Positions 9,048 through 17,987 of a stretch of DNA of 64,000 nt are shown piece by piece. The position numbers and the translations under genes are program-made. Source of the stretch: Psychrobacillus sp044762745 (GTDB taxonomy: Bacteria > Bacillota > Bacilli > Bacillales_A > Planococcaceae); contig NZ_JBIWEX010000002.1 in NCBI RefSeq assembly GCF_044762745.1, positions 1 through 64,000 of the forward strand, in the 5' to 3' direction. A model generated the notes under the pieces. That model was not told where the DNA came from and did not search any database. It saw nothing but the letters and a program-made list of their open reading frames with translations. Position 1 is the stretch's first letter; each line of letters opens with the position of its first letter.

Positions 9048-9398
9048 TTAAAATTTTACAATTCCTAAGCTAATACCTAATGCATGATCAACTTCACACA
9101 TGACGTCTTCATCCAAATGTGTGATTTTATCTGTAAGCCTAGATTTGTCTATCGTACGCAATTGTTCTAGCAATATAACCGAATCTCGTTCAAAATCATA
9201 CTGTTTCGCATTGATTTCCACATGTGTTGGTAATTTTGCTTTTTGAATCTGCGCGGTAATTGCTGCAATGATAACAGTAGGACTGAATCGATTTCCTATA
9301 TCATTTTGTATCACCAAAACGGGTCTGGTTCCACCTTGCTCAGACCCGATTACAGGTGATAAATCTGCAAAAAAAACGTCCCCACGTTTTACGATCAA
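9048..9398 (-). CDS. mazF: Endoribonuclease toxin MazF (NdoA/EndoA)
   Basis: The 116-residue mRNA interferase closely follows the Bacillus EndoA pattern (IVKRGDVFFADLSPV, GSEQGGTRPVLVIQND, PTHVEINAKQY, RTIDKSRLTDKI). EndoA cleaves RNA at UACAU-type sites in B. subtilis. The TTG at 9398 is chosen because GGAGG lies 8 nt upstream and the length then equals the family's; a GTG at 9413 would place that Shine-Dalgarno inside the gene. It starts 4 nt after the antitoxin stop. Confidence 0.95.
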   Translation of the reverse strand: MIVKRGDVFFADLSPVIGSEQGGTRPVLVIQNDIGNRFSPTVIIAAITAQIQKAKLPTHVEINAKQYDFERDSVILLEQLRTIDKSRLTDKITHLDEDVMCEVDHALGISLGIVKF

Positions 9399-9402
9399 GT
9401 TT

Positions 9403-9684
9403 TCATCCTCCACTTACGAGTCGCTCTGTCGTATGTTGCGCTTCATATTCTGCATGTAAACATTCCGAACTTATGGATAAATTTATATGAGACATTTCAA
9501 CATAACCTTTCATCATCGCTTCTCTTATAAGATTTGCCTGGCCTTTCTTAATGTATTCATTTGCTTGGACACGAACAATATTTTCACTAGTAGCTAATGA
9601 TTGTTTAACAATCTTTACTCCTTCATTAACTATTTGCTTTGGAAGCTCTATAACTGCTTCCTTTTTCTTTTTTCCACTTACCAC
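9403..9684 (-). CDS. mazE: Antitoxin MazE (NdoAI/EndoAI)
   Basis: The 93-residue protein has an N-terminal ribbon-helix-helix domain and a conserved C-terminal toxin-binding tail (MSHINLSISSE, TTERLVSGG). The GTG at 9684 follows GGAGGT by 7 nt and gives the usual length; the longer reading frame to 9789 has no support. It normally neutralises MazF and may bind its own promoter. Confidence 0.93.
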   Translation of the reverse strand: MVSGKKKKEAVIELPKQIVNEGVKIVKQSLATSENIVRVQANEYIKKGQANLIREAMMKGYVEMSHINLSISSECLHAEYEAQHTTERLVSGG

Positions 9685-9816
9685 AGCAAACACCTCCGAC
9701 AAAACATTTCCCTTTATGACAATATACTTAATCTTACCATTACTAGAGGCATAATAAAAGACATTATAAGAAATGGTTAGACAAATCATGCATTAAGTTC
9801 GAGTTTTGTCGAAGAG

Positions 9817-10923
9817 TTATTCACTATATAATCTAGGGATTCTATTGGAAAATGTGCAGCAAATTTCATATGGTATTGTCTGCAAAGCGTTTGCCCATTC
9901 TTCAATTCTAATCTCTTCATTCATTTGTTTCCCTAGCAACACTACTTTTTCACCAATATTCACTTGTTCATCAAGTCGGACCATACACTGATCCATGCAA
10001 ATCTTTCCTACGATCGGCATTCTTTTTCCCTTTATTAAAACGAATTGGTTATGCAACTTTCGCAACAATCCATCTGCATAACCAATCGGAAGCGTTGCAA
10101 TCCATTCATCCGATAGAGCTGTATATGCTGCACCGTAGCCAATCGTAGCACCTTTTTTCACTTTCTTCACATGCACTACTTCGGTATGTAGCGATAGTGC
10201 TCTTTCCAATGGAAATGGAAGATTTTCTTCTATCCAAGGGGATGGTGCAATTCCATACATCGAGATTCCAAAACGCACAGCATCCCAATGTTGACTAGGA
10301 ATTCTTAGTGTAGCAGCACTATTGGAAGTGTGTATAATTGCTGGTCGTTGTTCAAATAAATGAAGCATCCGCTCGAATTCTGTAATTTGTTTCTTTAAAT
10401 GATTCTCGTCTTTTTCGTCTGCTGTCGAAAAGTGGGTATACACACCTGTTACTTCTATCCACTTTCTTTCTCGAATAAAAGCAAGGGCTTTAAGTAATTC
10501 TTCCTCTTCTACAATGCCAATTCGGCCCATCCCACTGTCAATTTTCAAATGGACTTTAAAAGGTTTTGTAAAATGATGTGTAGCAAATAACCACTCAAAC
10601 GAATATGCTGTTAAAGTAATGTTGCGTTCTGATGCAATTGGTAAAAAGGAAACCGGAGAAGCTCCGAGAACAAGTATATCAGCAGTAATTCCTGCATCTC
10701 TTAACTGCAAAGCTTCCTCCGGAGAAGCAACGGCTAATTGAGTAGCACCTGCTTGTAATGCAGCTTTTGTGACTTCAATGGCACCGTGCCCGTATGCATT
10801 TGCTTTTACAACAGCTATTATATTCGTATGTTGTGGAAGTCTTTCTTTTAAGCGCTTAATATTAGAATGGATTGCTTGTAAATTTACTTGGATAGTTGTT
10901 GGACGGTAGTATGGCTGATGCAT
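9817..10923 (-). CDS. alr: Alanine racemase
   Basis: The 368-residue PLP-dependent fold-III racemase has the PLP lysine in VVKANAYGHGA (Lys40) and the catalytic tyrosine region GYGAAYTALSDEWIATLPIG. It makes D-alanine for the wall; ddl and murF in this window act downstream. GAGGGAA precedes the ATG. The order alr-mazE-mazF-rsbR is the conserved Bacillus arrangement. Confidence 0.97.
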   Translation of the reverse strand: MHQPYYRPTTIQVNLQAIHSNIKRLKERLPQHTNIIAVVKANAYGHGAIEVTKAALQAGATQLAVASPEEALQLRDAGITADILVLGASPVSFLPIASERNITLTAYSFEWLFATHHFTKPFKVHLKIDSGMGRIGIVEEEELLKALAFIRERKWIEVTGVYTHFSTADEKDENHLKKQITEFERMLHLFEQRPAIIHTSNSAATLRIPSQHWDAVRFGISMYGIAPSPWIEENLPFPLERALSLHTEVVHVKKVKKGATIGYGAAYTALSDEWIATLPIGYADGLLRKLHNQFVLIKGKRMPIVGKICMDQCMVRLDEQVNIGEKVVLLGKQMNEEIRIEEWANALQTIPYEICCTFSNRIPRLYSE

Positions 10924-10992
10924 TGGACTTCCCTCTTTTTCCGTTTGTTTCTCTAATTATCCTACTAGTGAGAAGAAGTCGTCAAATATCAA

Positions 10993-12015
10993 TTACTTCA
11001 TTCCAGCTATCGTCATAGATGAGGCTACTTCAATCATTTCTTCTTTAGTTAAAGACGTGGATGCGATGAAGAATGACATACCATCTTGTTCCCAAGTAAG
11101 GGATTGAGCCGTTATCGCCCCAACAGCTACCCCTAAATCTACAGGGTCACCTGGTGCAAATACTGGGATTGTAGAAGATATACTTGGATCACTAAGTTGC
11201 TGAATAATCGTAAATTCTTTTTCACCACTAAATGTTAAGATAACTCGTTTATCGTCTTCCACTTTCATCTCTTTTTCATCGATTAAGTGAACACCATCCC
11301 ATTTAATCATTGGATAATGTGTTTCAAATTCTTTATTTTCCATTTCTGCCGACGCTTCTACTGTACCCGCTTCCACTTTCCCTGTTGGTGTTTGATCAAT
11401 TTTATATTCTCCTGCTGCATGCGTTTTACCAAGAGAAACTTGTTTGAACTTAATATGAATTTGTTCTTCCTTATTTTCATTTAATATCGCAACGTCTTTT
11501 GGTAATAAAGTCTTTTTGTCAATGTAAATTCTTTGAGTTGGCAGCATGTTTTTATGATTGTTCGAAGTTTTCGTTTCAAATACATAGTTATTTCCTTCTT
11601 CTTTAAATGTAGAAGATTTATCTTTTTTAATATCTTGCGCTAGAGAACCTATTAAATAAGCTTGGCTATTTTCCGCTGGCCAGTTACTTTGAAACTTATA
11701 CGTTTTGTTAAGCGCTGGTGTTACAACAAAAACTCCCTCTGTATTGCGTACAATCATTTGCGTATTTTCAGCATTCTTATCTGATACTTTAACTCGGTAA
11801 AAATCAGGCTTTGTATGCCAAACTACCACGTCATACACTCTAGGCTCTTGACCAGTCAGAATACTCATCTCCGCAGTTAACTCATATCCTTTTGCGTCCA
11901 CCCACTTATTAGTCAGTTTTTTCAATACATCTTCTTTTGACGCTGTCCCACATGCAGATAGTACCAAGATCATCATTACTAATACAAACATCGCTTTAGC
12001 CACTCGGCTTTTCAA
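10993..12015 (-). CDS. LolA-like lipoprotein (YdcC family)
   Basis: This 340-residue lipoprotein has a signal peptide and lipobox LSAC (Cys22). It is followed by a LolA/LppX-like domain of the type annotated as outer membrane lipoprotein-sorting protein in Bacilli. B. subtilis YdcC sits in the same place upstream of alr and is sporulation-linked. Bacilli lack an outer membrane, so the LolA label describes the fold and not the role. The TTG start is supported by AAAGGATG. Confidence 0.88.
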   Translation of the reverse strand: MKSRVAKAMFVLVMMILVLSACGTASKEDVLKKLTNKWVDAKGYELTAEMSILTGQEPRVYDVVVWHTKPDFYRVKVSDKNAENTQMIVRNTEGVFVVTPALNKTYKFQSNWPAENSQAYLIGSLAQDIKKDKSSTFKEEGNNYVFETKTSNNHKNMLPTQRIYIDKKTLLPKDVAILNENKEEQIHIKFKQVSLGKTHAAGEYKIDQTPTGKVEAGTVEASAEMENKEFETHYPMIKWDGVHLIDEKEMKVEDDKRVILTFSGEKEFTIIQQLSDPSISSTIPVFAPGDPVDLGVAVGAITAQSLTWEQDGMSFFIASTSLTKEEMIEVASSMTIAGMK

Positions 12016-12073
12016 TCAGTCCATCCTTTCTATTATCACTGCGTTCGTTCATTGTATGTAGTTGGACGACCGG

Positions 12074-12427
12074 TTATGATTGTAGAATTACTTGAGCAGC
12101 TGCATATTCTTTTGTGTGAGTAATGGAGACGAAGCCATTTACTTGGTTTCCTTTAAAATATAGACTTGGTTTCCCGTTATTTTCTTTGATAATTTCAATA
12201 TCATGAAAGCTACATTCTTTTCCTATTCCAGTTCCTAACGCTTTAGAAAATGCTTCTTTTGCTGCAAATCGACCCGCTAAAAATTCTATTTGTCGTGAAG
12301 TCGATAACTTCTGCATCTGCGATATTTCTTTGGTCGTTAAAATACGCGCTTCAAATTTACTTGTTTTTTCTTTGATTTTTTTTATTCTTACTAATTCAGT
12401 TATATCTAAACCTATTCCAGTAATCAT
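12074..12427 (-). CDS. acpS: Holo-[acyl-carrier-protein] synthase
   Basis: The 117-residue AcpS-type phosphopantetheinyl transferase has the conserved GIGLDITEL (Mg-binding Asp) and RFAAKEAFSKALGTGIG motifs. It transfers 4'-phosphopantetheine from CoA to apo-ACP. It is divergent from the rhomboid gene, with GGAG 8 nt before the ATG. Confidence 0.96.
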   Translation of the reverse strand: MITGIGLDITELVRIKKIKEKTSKFEARILTTKEISQMQKLSTSRQIEFLAGRFAAKEAFSKALGTGIGKECSFHDIEIIKENNGKPSLYFKGNQVNGFVSITHTKEYAAAQVILQS

Positions 12428-12495
12428 GAGCGTTTCTCCTTTTCAAATGTAGAGTATACAGGCTATACTAATAGTAGAAAACTTGAGGTGAAATA

Positions 12496-13125
12496 ATGTT
12501 TACAAGAACAGAAAATTTTAAACAATACATGCAATTCTATCCGGTCGTTTCTACTTTACTTGCTTTAAACATTGCTATTTATATTTTAACAAATATCCCT
12601 ATTCTCGGAGATGCAATATACTCCCGGGGCGTTCATTTTAACTTACTTATTAGCGAAGGTGAATATTGGCGTTTGGTTACCCCGATGTTTTTACACGCGA
12701 CTTTTTTTCATCTGTTATTCAATATGTTTTCTCTCTTTCTATTCGGACCCGAACTGGAACAAATTGCAGGTAAGGCTCGTTTCTTAACCATTTATTTGTT
12801 ATCTGGTTTAGTCGGCAATATTGCTACGTATTTAATACATGATTGGAATTATGTAAGTGTAGGTGCTAGTGGAGCAATTTACGGTATACTTGGTGCCTTT
12901 GGAGCTTTAGTTTATTATACGAGAAATTTCATGCCACAGCTAAAGCAAATCATTGTTCCTATTATCGTTATAGGCGTTATTATGACATTTCTTCAACCGC
13001 ATATTAATGCTACTGCTCATATCGCAGGTCTCATCACCGGTTTTGTCTTCGGGATTATTTATTTTCACCCTAAAAGAATTGCTGCGTGGAGAAAACGTAA
13101 AAGTAGGCTTAAATCAGTGAAGTAA
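12496..13125 (+). CDS. Rhomboid family intramembrane serine protease (YdcA-like)
   Basis: The 209-residue protein has about six membrane segments. Catalytic Ser125 lies in GASGAIYG and His175 in ATAHIAGLITG. The conserved HATFFHLLFNMFSL segment is present. A GAGGTG site precedes the ATG. It is divergent from acpS, as in B. subtilis ydcA. The substrate is unknown. Confidence 0.93.
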   Translation: MFTRTENFKQYMQFYPVVSTLLALNIAIYILTNIPILGDAIYSRGVHFNLLISEGEYWRLVTPMFLHATFFHLLFNMFSLFLFGPELEQIAGKARFLTIYLLSGLVGNIATYLIHDWNYVSVGASGAIYGILGAFGALVYYTRNFMPQLKQIIVPIIVIGVIMTFLQPHINATAHIAGLITGFVFGIIYFHPKRIAAWRKRKSRLKSVK

Positions 13126-13175
13126 GAAACATAAATGTTCTTTATGTATAATCTGCCTTTTATGAGGCTCTTTTA

Positions 13176-13252
13176 AGTGTTCGCAAGGAATTTACGCTCC
13201 AAGCGGACACTTTGTTCAACTTGCTAAAACGCATTATCCCTAATACTTAATA
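13176..13252 (-). repeat. Remnant end of the palindromic TIR element family
   Basis: In minus sense this segment reads AGTATTAGGGATAATGCG then TTTTAGCAAGTTGAACAAAG and TGTCCGC. That matches the left end of the full element at 39452 (GGAATAATGCGTCTTGGC, AAGTTGAATAAAGTGTCCGC). The palindromic arm is missing. Confidence 0.7.
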
Positions 13253-13270
13253 ATTTCCCGAAGTGTAAAA

Positions 13271-13303
13271 AAGAACAGCCTTAACCTATGGGCTGTTCTT
13301 TTT
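13271..13303. terminator. Terminator after ydbT-like gene
   Basis: The inverted repeat GAACAGCC/GGGCTGTTC is flanked by A-runs and T-runs on both sides. It can terminate the minus-strand ydbST operon and possibly plus-strand rhomboid transcripts. Confidence 0.75.
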
Positions 13304-14786
13304 CTATAGTCGTTTTTCGTTGTGGTTCGTACCAATTTAATAACATCTCTGCATCTGCTTTTTCGATATGCGGGATTGTCGTAGATGCTCCCGTCACACC
13401 AGATTTAATCGTTGTAATTATAGACGAAACGTTTGCCCTTTTTTGAAAAAGAGTAGTGCGTTGCGTCATGGATTGAATTCTTCTTTTCTCCATCCATACC
13501 GTCACTTTACTAAACAGGCGATATTGTATAACTAGCTGACTTTCATTCAAATAATAGCCTGCTGTTTTTTGTTGCCACACACCAAGACCATAACTTAATG
13601 GGAATAATAGTAGCGAGAATAATCCAAAAGGATAAAAAAAGTAGCTAACTGCTAACGCAACTGGAATCATCCATACATAATCTAAACGATAAAAAAACTT
13701 TCTTGACCTTTTCGGTATTTTTGTAAGCTCTGGATTAAATGGAAGTTCAGGAAATATTTGATGTAAAATTGGCGTTATCTCTGTCTTTTTTATAAGTGGA
13801 AGTATGCGGATCTTTTCATCTTTCTCCGCTAAAGAACCTCCAGCACTATCAACAATTACGGTTGCATAACCTATTAGCTGGCGTAGTGGATTTTCAACTA
13901 CTTGTACCCCTTGGATTCGGGATAGTGGAATCGTTATTTTTTTCTTTTCTAATAATCCCCTCGTAATAATAATCTCTTCGTCTTCTACTGTAATCGTAAA
14001 TTCGTAGTAATTAATAAACGTAAGTACGACGGAAACGATCCAAGCGATTAACAATACAACAAAAACAGCTAACACCACAATAAGTGCTCCAAAACGAATG
14101 AACACAACTATTTCTTCATAAATCGCTCCATACGGAATTACATTTGAAAATTGAGAAGCAAAAACAGCTAGCCCTGAGAAAAACACGCCTACTCCTCCGG
14201 AAGTACTTGCAAGCACAAACAAGTCTTTTCCGGACATTTTAAAAATTGCTCTTCTTTCCTCTTTTACTAGTGGTTGTACTTCGATCGACTCATCTAATTC
14301 CTCTGAAAGTTTATTTTTCGCTCTTAGCATTTCTTGTTTAATCTGTTCCGCTGCCGCTTTTGTAATGGCCGTCAACTCTGCGTCCGCTTCCTTTGTCGCC
14401 CCACCGCCAGCTGTTTCCACCTTCACTTTTACTAATCCAAATGGTCTGTGGAAGATGCCTTCCGTATAATTCAAGCTTTGTATTCGTTCAAAAGGGATAT
14501 ATCTCTTTTTCTTTACGAACAAACCGTATTCAATCCGAAGCTCCTCTTCTTCAAACCAATATCTGAACCGTTTCCATTTAATAATGCCACTAATCAATAA
14601 AAAGATTAGAATAATTCCGTAAATGCCATTGATAATATAAGAGGACCAATCTCCAGAACCCTCACTTCCTCCAAAACCATTCACTACAATTACAACAATA
14701 AATGGGATAATCATTTCTTTTAATACTTTGACAAAATTTATAACTGCAGAAATAGGATGTAGTTTGTATTTTTCTTTAGACATCAT
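13281..14786 (-). CDS. PH-like (bPH2) domain membrane protein, YdbT family
   Basis: The 501-residue protein has several membrane segments and three repeats of the bacterial PH-like YdbS/YdbT fold (RYIPFERIQSLNYTEG, IPLSRIQGVQVVENPLRQ, VWMEKRRIQSMTQ). The start at 14786 overlaps the upstream gene's stop by 11 nt; a longer frame to 14831 lies inside that gene. The biochemical function is unknown. In B. subtilis ydbS-ydbT overexpression affects resistance to the bacteriocin amylocyclicin. Confidence 0.88.
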   Translation of the reverse strand: MMSKEKYKLHPISAVINFVKVLKEMIIPFIVVIVVNGFGGSEGSGDWSSYIINGIYGIILIFLLISGIIKWKRFRYWFEEEELRIEYGLFVKKKRYIPFERIQSLNYTEGIFHRPFGLVKVKVETAGGGATKEADAELTAITKAAAEQIKQEMLRAKNKLSEELDESIEVQPLVKEERRAIFKMSGKDLFVLASTSGGVGVFFSGLAVFASQFSNVIPYGAIYEEIVVFIRFGALIVVLAVFVVLLIAWIVSVVLTFINYYEFTITVEDEEIIITRGLLEKKKITIPLSRIQGVQVVENPLRQLIGYATVIVDSAGGSLAEKDEKIRILPLIKKTEITPILHQIFPELPFNPELTKIPKRSRKFFYRLDYVWMIPVALAVSYFFYPFGLFSLLLFPLSYGLGVWQQKTAGYYLNESQLVIQYRLFSKVTVWMEKRRIQSMTQRTTLFQKRANVSSIITTIKSGVTGASTTIPHIEKADAEMLLNWYEPQRKTTIEKEQPIG

Positions 14787-15255
14787 CTTCCGCCACCCTT
14801 GCAAGTACGGAAATTCTACCACGTAGTTCATCCGCTTCTGCGGTAATTAGTGCGGGTATCGTGTGATTCGTAGCTGCTGTAGAGATTGTAATAGATGCTA
14901 AATCATATTTTCGTAGTATGGGTCCTTGTTCCGTGTCTACATGTTGTACACGAACCATTGGTACTAATGTCCGTTTTACAACGAATAAACCGTGCTGAAG
15001 TTCTATTTCTTGTTCTCTTACTTCATATCTCCATCTCATCCACCTAACTTTTGGAAACAAATAAATTAATAAATACGCAATTATTAGTACAATTACTACA
15101 TCTACTATGTACAGCCAAATGAACTCGCCGGTAAACAGGTTTATTATCCACACTCCTATACCGAGTAGCAATGCAATGAGTGTTTGGAAAATACCATAGA
15201 TTTGCCATACACGTAGTCCTTTTTTAGATATTCGATTAGTTGGCTCTGCTCTCAT
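14776..15255 (-). CDS. PH-like (bPH2) domain membrane protein, YdbS family
   Basis: The 159-residue protein has two membrane segments (about 20-70) followed by one PH-like domain (QHGLFVVKRTLVPMVRVQHV). The ATG at 15255 follows GAGGTG; the longer open frame only reads antisense to the low-complexity tail of cshA. It pairs with the downstream YdbT-like gene. Confidence 0.88.
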   Translation of the reverse strand: MRAEPTNRISKKGLRVWQIYGIFQTLIALLLGIGVWIINLFTGEFIWLYIVDVVIVLIIAYLLIYLFPKVRWMRWRYEVREQEIELQHGLFVVKRTLVPMVRVQHVDTEQGPILRKYDLASITISTAATNHTIPALITAEADELRGRISVLARVAEDDV

Positions 15256-15322
15256 TTTCAACACCTCTTTCCTTGTATTGTATACGATTTTAGAGGGAAA
15301 ATGTTTCAAAATTCCAAGAAAG

Positions 15323-15363
15323 AAAAAAAAGATGAATCCGCATCGAAATGCGAGATTCATCTT
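15323..15363 (-). terminator. Terminator of cshA
   Basis: On the minus strand AAGATGAATC and GATTCATCTT form a 10-bp stem followed by eight T residues. Confidence 0.9.
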
Positions 15364-15379
15364 ATAAACAAATATTGTT

Positions 15380-16918
15380 TTAACCTTCGTTACGTGGTGA
15401 ACGAGTTCTAGTACTACGTTGTGTAGAGCCATCACGTGGACCACTGCTACGACGTCCAGCACTTGGACGGGAACCGCCGCCTGAACGTGAAGATCCGCGA
15501 TCGCTTCCTCCACGACTAGATGAGCTACGTCCGCCGCTACGGTTACCTTTGTAACCACCGCCGGAACGAGATCCACCGCCGCTACGCTCTCTGCGAGCAG
15601 GTAGTGGACGCTCTTCAGATAGTGCGATTGGTGTAGCATCTGGTTCTTTTGTCATCGATTTAATAGCTGCAGCAATTACGTCTATTGCTTCAAATTTTTC
15701 AAGCATTTCTGAAGCTAATGTACGGTAATCGCCTAAATCATTCTTTTTCACGATTTCTGATAAATTTTCAATCGCAACACGTTGCTGACCGATTAACGCT
15801 TCATCAGAACTTGGTGGAGTAAGAGCTGTCATACGTTTTTTCGTAGTGTCTTCTACAATACGTAAGTAACCCATTTCTCTTGGTGTTACGAATGTTACAG
15901 CGACACCATTTTTCCCTGCACGGCCTGTACGACCGATACGGTGAACATAGCTTTCAGGATCTTGTGGTATATCAAAGTTATATACATGAGTTACACCAGA
16001 AATATCTAATCCACGTGCTGCCACATCTGTTGCAACAAGGATATCGATTTTATTTGATTTGAATTGTTTCAATACAGACATACGTTTCGCTTGGCTTAAA
16101 TCTCCGTGAATTCCTTCCGCTAAGTAACCACGAATGCTTAGTGCTTGAGCTAATTCGTCAACACGACGTTTTGTACGACCGAAGACAATTGCAAGCTCAG
16201 GTTGGTGTACGTTTAAGATTCTTGATAAAACATCGAATTTCTCACGCTCATGCGCTTTTACGTAAAACTGTTCAATGTTTTCAACAGTCATTTCTTTAGA
16301 CTTGATTTTTACTTCTACTGGATCTTTCATGAATTTTTCAGCAATTTTACGAATTGGTCCCGGCATTGTAGCTGAGAACAATAATGTTTGACGCTCTGGA
16401 GGAACGCTTTCTAAAATTTTGTTGATATCTTCAATGAATCCCATGTTAAGCATTTCATCAGCTTCGTCTAGAATAAGTGTTTGAACTTGATCAAGTTTTA
16501 ACGTACGACGATTGATGTGGTCAAGAATACGACCAGGTGTACCAACGATTACTTGAGGTTTGTTTTTAAGTGCACGGATTTGACGACCAATTTCTTGACC
16601 ACCATATACAGATAAAAGACGAACCTTTTTGTCGTAACCTAATTTATAAAGCTCTTCCGAAACTTGGATTGCAAGTTCACGAGTTGGAGCGATAATAAGT
16701 GATTGGATATTAGGGTTTTTTGTATCGATTTTCTCAATCATAGGGATACCAAAAGCAGCAGTTTTACCAGTACCAGTCTGTGCTTGACCGATAACGTCAC
16801 GTCCACCCATAGCATGTGTAATAGTACCTTCTTGGATTGGGGTAGCTTCTTCAAATCCCATACGTTGAACGGATTTTAATGTAGAAGCGCTAATATTTAA
16901 TTCTGAAAAATTTGTCAA
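15380..16918 (-). CDS. cshA: DEAD-box ATP-dependent RNA helicase CshA
   Basis: The 512-residue helicase has the Q motif (GFEEATPIQ), Walker A (AQTGTGKT), DEAD, SAT, and the HRIGRTGR motif VI. A Gly/Ser/Arg-rich C-terminal tail (about 430-512) is typical of degradosome-associated, cold-relevant helicases. The TTG at 16918 is preferred: AAAGGAG lies upstream and MTNFSELNIS aligns with the family start. A long leader with a hairpin precedes it. Confidence 0.96.
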   Translation of the reverse strand: MTNFSELNISASTLKSVQRMGFEEATPIQEGTITHAMGGRDVIGQAQTGTGKTAAFGIPMIEKIDTKNPNIQSLIIAPTRELAIQVSEELYKLGYDKKVRLLSVYGGQEIGRQIRALKNKPQVIVGTPGRILDHINRRTLKLDQVQTLILDEADEMLNMGFIEDINKILESVPPERQTLLFSATMPGPIRKIAEKFMKDPVEVKIKSKEMTVENIEQFYVKAHEREKFDVLSRILNVHQPELAIVFGRTKRRVDELAQALSIRGYLAEGIHGDLSQAKRMSVLKQFKSNKIDILVATDVAARGLDISGVTHVYNFDIPQDPESYVHRIGRTGRAGKNGVAVTFVTPREMGYLRIVEDTTKKRMTALTPPSSDEALIGQQRVAIENLSEIVKKNDLGDYRTLASEMLEKFEAIDVIAAAIKSMTKEPDATPIALSEERPLPARRERSGGGSRSGGGYKGNRSGGRSSSSRGGSDRGSSRSGGGSRPSAGRRSSGPRDGSTQRSTRTRSPRNEG

Positions 16919-17136
16919 AATTTTAATCTCCTTTTTCTTGTGTTTTGACAAATGGTTACATTTTCAGATGAAATTGCGGCAAATTCGAGCCTATACGAGG
17001 AACGTTTCCGTTACTTAAAATTCTCTGTGGTTTTTACAGTTCAGAGGGGTCTTTTATAAAGGGAAAGCCCGGTCTTTTGCCGAGCGGTTTGTTAATGAGT
17101 GATCTTATCCTACTACTTCAACAAACCGTTATGTTC
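16919..17136 (-). promoter_or_regulatory. Long cshA leader region with a hairpin
   Basis: This 218-nt region upstream of cshA has no gene. It contains a GC-rich hairpin (GCTCGG/CCGGGC stem with flanking AAA/TTT, 17066-17094). No consensus promoter is clear. A structured leader is plausible because cold-shock helicase genes often have one, but this is inference. Confidence 0.35.
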
Positions 17137-17170
17137 AAAAAAAAGTACTCTTCATCAAATACTGAAGAGT
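17137..17170 (-). terminator. Terminator of the murF-esterase transcript
   Basis: ACTCTTCA/TGAAGAGT form an 8-bp stem followed on the minus strand by eight T residues. It lies about 90 bp beyond the esterase stop codon. Confidence 0.85.
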
Positions 17171-17260
17171 CTTCACACAAAATGTATCCATTGCTCTAAA
17201 CGTAGTATAGCATGCCTTATTATTAGTTGCAACGAAATAGCTACTGTTATAATTATTAGT

Positions 17261-17965
17261 TTAATCATCCGCTCCTTTTTCGCATAAAAATCTTAACGCT
17301 CGATCAAACCAGTCTTCGCAATCCTCACAATAACAAATATGGTGTTTTCCTGTTTCAGAAAAGATAAGCTCTTTTTGTTCTGAGCCAATTTGGTCGAATA
17401 AAAATTCAGCAGTTGTATAAGGAACAATACCATCTTTTTTACCTTGGACTAAACAGACTGGTATTTTAATGTGGCCGTAATATGGTTCGACTATACGTAC
17501 TAATCGGACAAATTCGAGCGTTGCACGAATCGGTGTTTTTTTCAATTTAGAACTGTATCGCTTGTACAATATATTATCCTCTAGTTTTCCTTCCACTGCT
17601 TCTTTTGCCATTTCTTTAATATCTTGCAAGAGCTGTGTAGGATAAATATATTTAGCTGCTGCACTCAATAAAATAAGCTTGGAAATTGGATACCGCATTG
17701 CTAAGTACATCGCAATGATCCCACCCATTGAAAATCCAACTATGTAAACCTTGTCCACTTCTTTTAGAAGTTCTCTTAGCGCTAGTTCTGCTGCCATCAA
17801 CCAATTTTCCGCAGTTACGTTTTTGAGGCTTAAGCGTTCTCCATGGCCAGGAAGTGTAGGGACAATAATTGTCCAGTCTGTCCTTTCCTGTAAAAATTCC
17901 ACGAATGGCTGCACCTCATATGGTCCACCAGTAAAACCGTGAATACAAAGGACGCCTGTTTTCAT
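17261..17965 (-). CDS. Alpha/beta hydrolase, Est30-like carboxylesterase
   Basis: The 234-residue hydrolase has the oxyanion motif HGFTGGPYE, the nucleophile elbow GFSMGG (Ser79), an acid region (GKKDGIVP) and a late histidine (GKHH). This matches the small monoacylglycerol-lipase or carboxylesterase group (Est30/YvaK). The cysteine-containing tail CYCEDCEDW is unusual. It is 22 nt after murF and probably cotranscribed with it. Confidence 0.85.
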   Translation of the reverse strand: MKTGVLCIHGFTGGPYEVQPFVEFLQERTDWTIIVPTLPGHGERLSLKNVTAENWLMAAELALRELLKEVDKVYIVGFSMGGIIAMYLAMRYPISKLILLSAAAKYIYPTQLLQDIKEMAKEAVEGKLEDNILYKRYSSKLKKTPIRATLEFVRLVRIVEPYYGHIKIPVCLVQGKKDGIVPYTTAEFLFDQIGSEQKELIFSETGKHHICYCEDCEDWFDRALRFLCEKGADD

Positions 17966-17987
17966 ATTGCCCTACCCCTTTCTGTTT

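Noticed and set aside
15256..15639. N-terminal extension of the YdbS-like ORF
   Set aside because: It is an antisense reading of the Gly/Ser/Arg-rich tail of cshA and passes through the cshA terminator. A good RBS supports the ATG at 15255.
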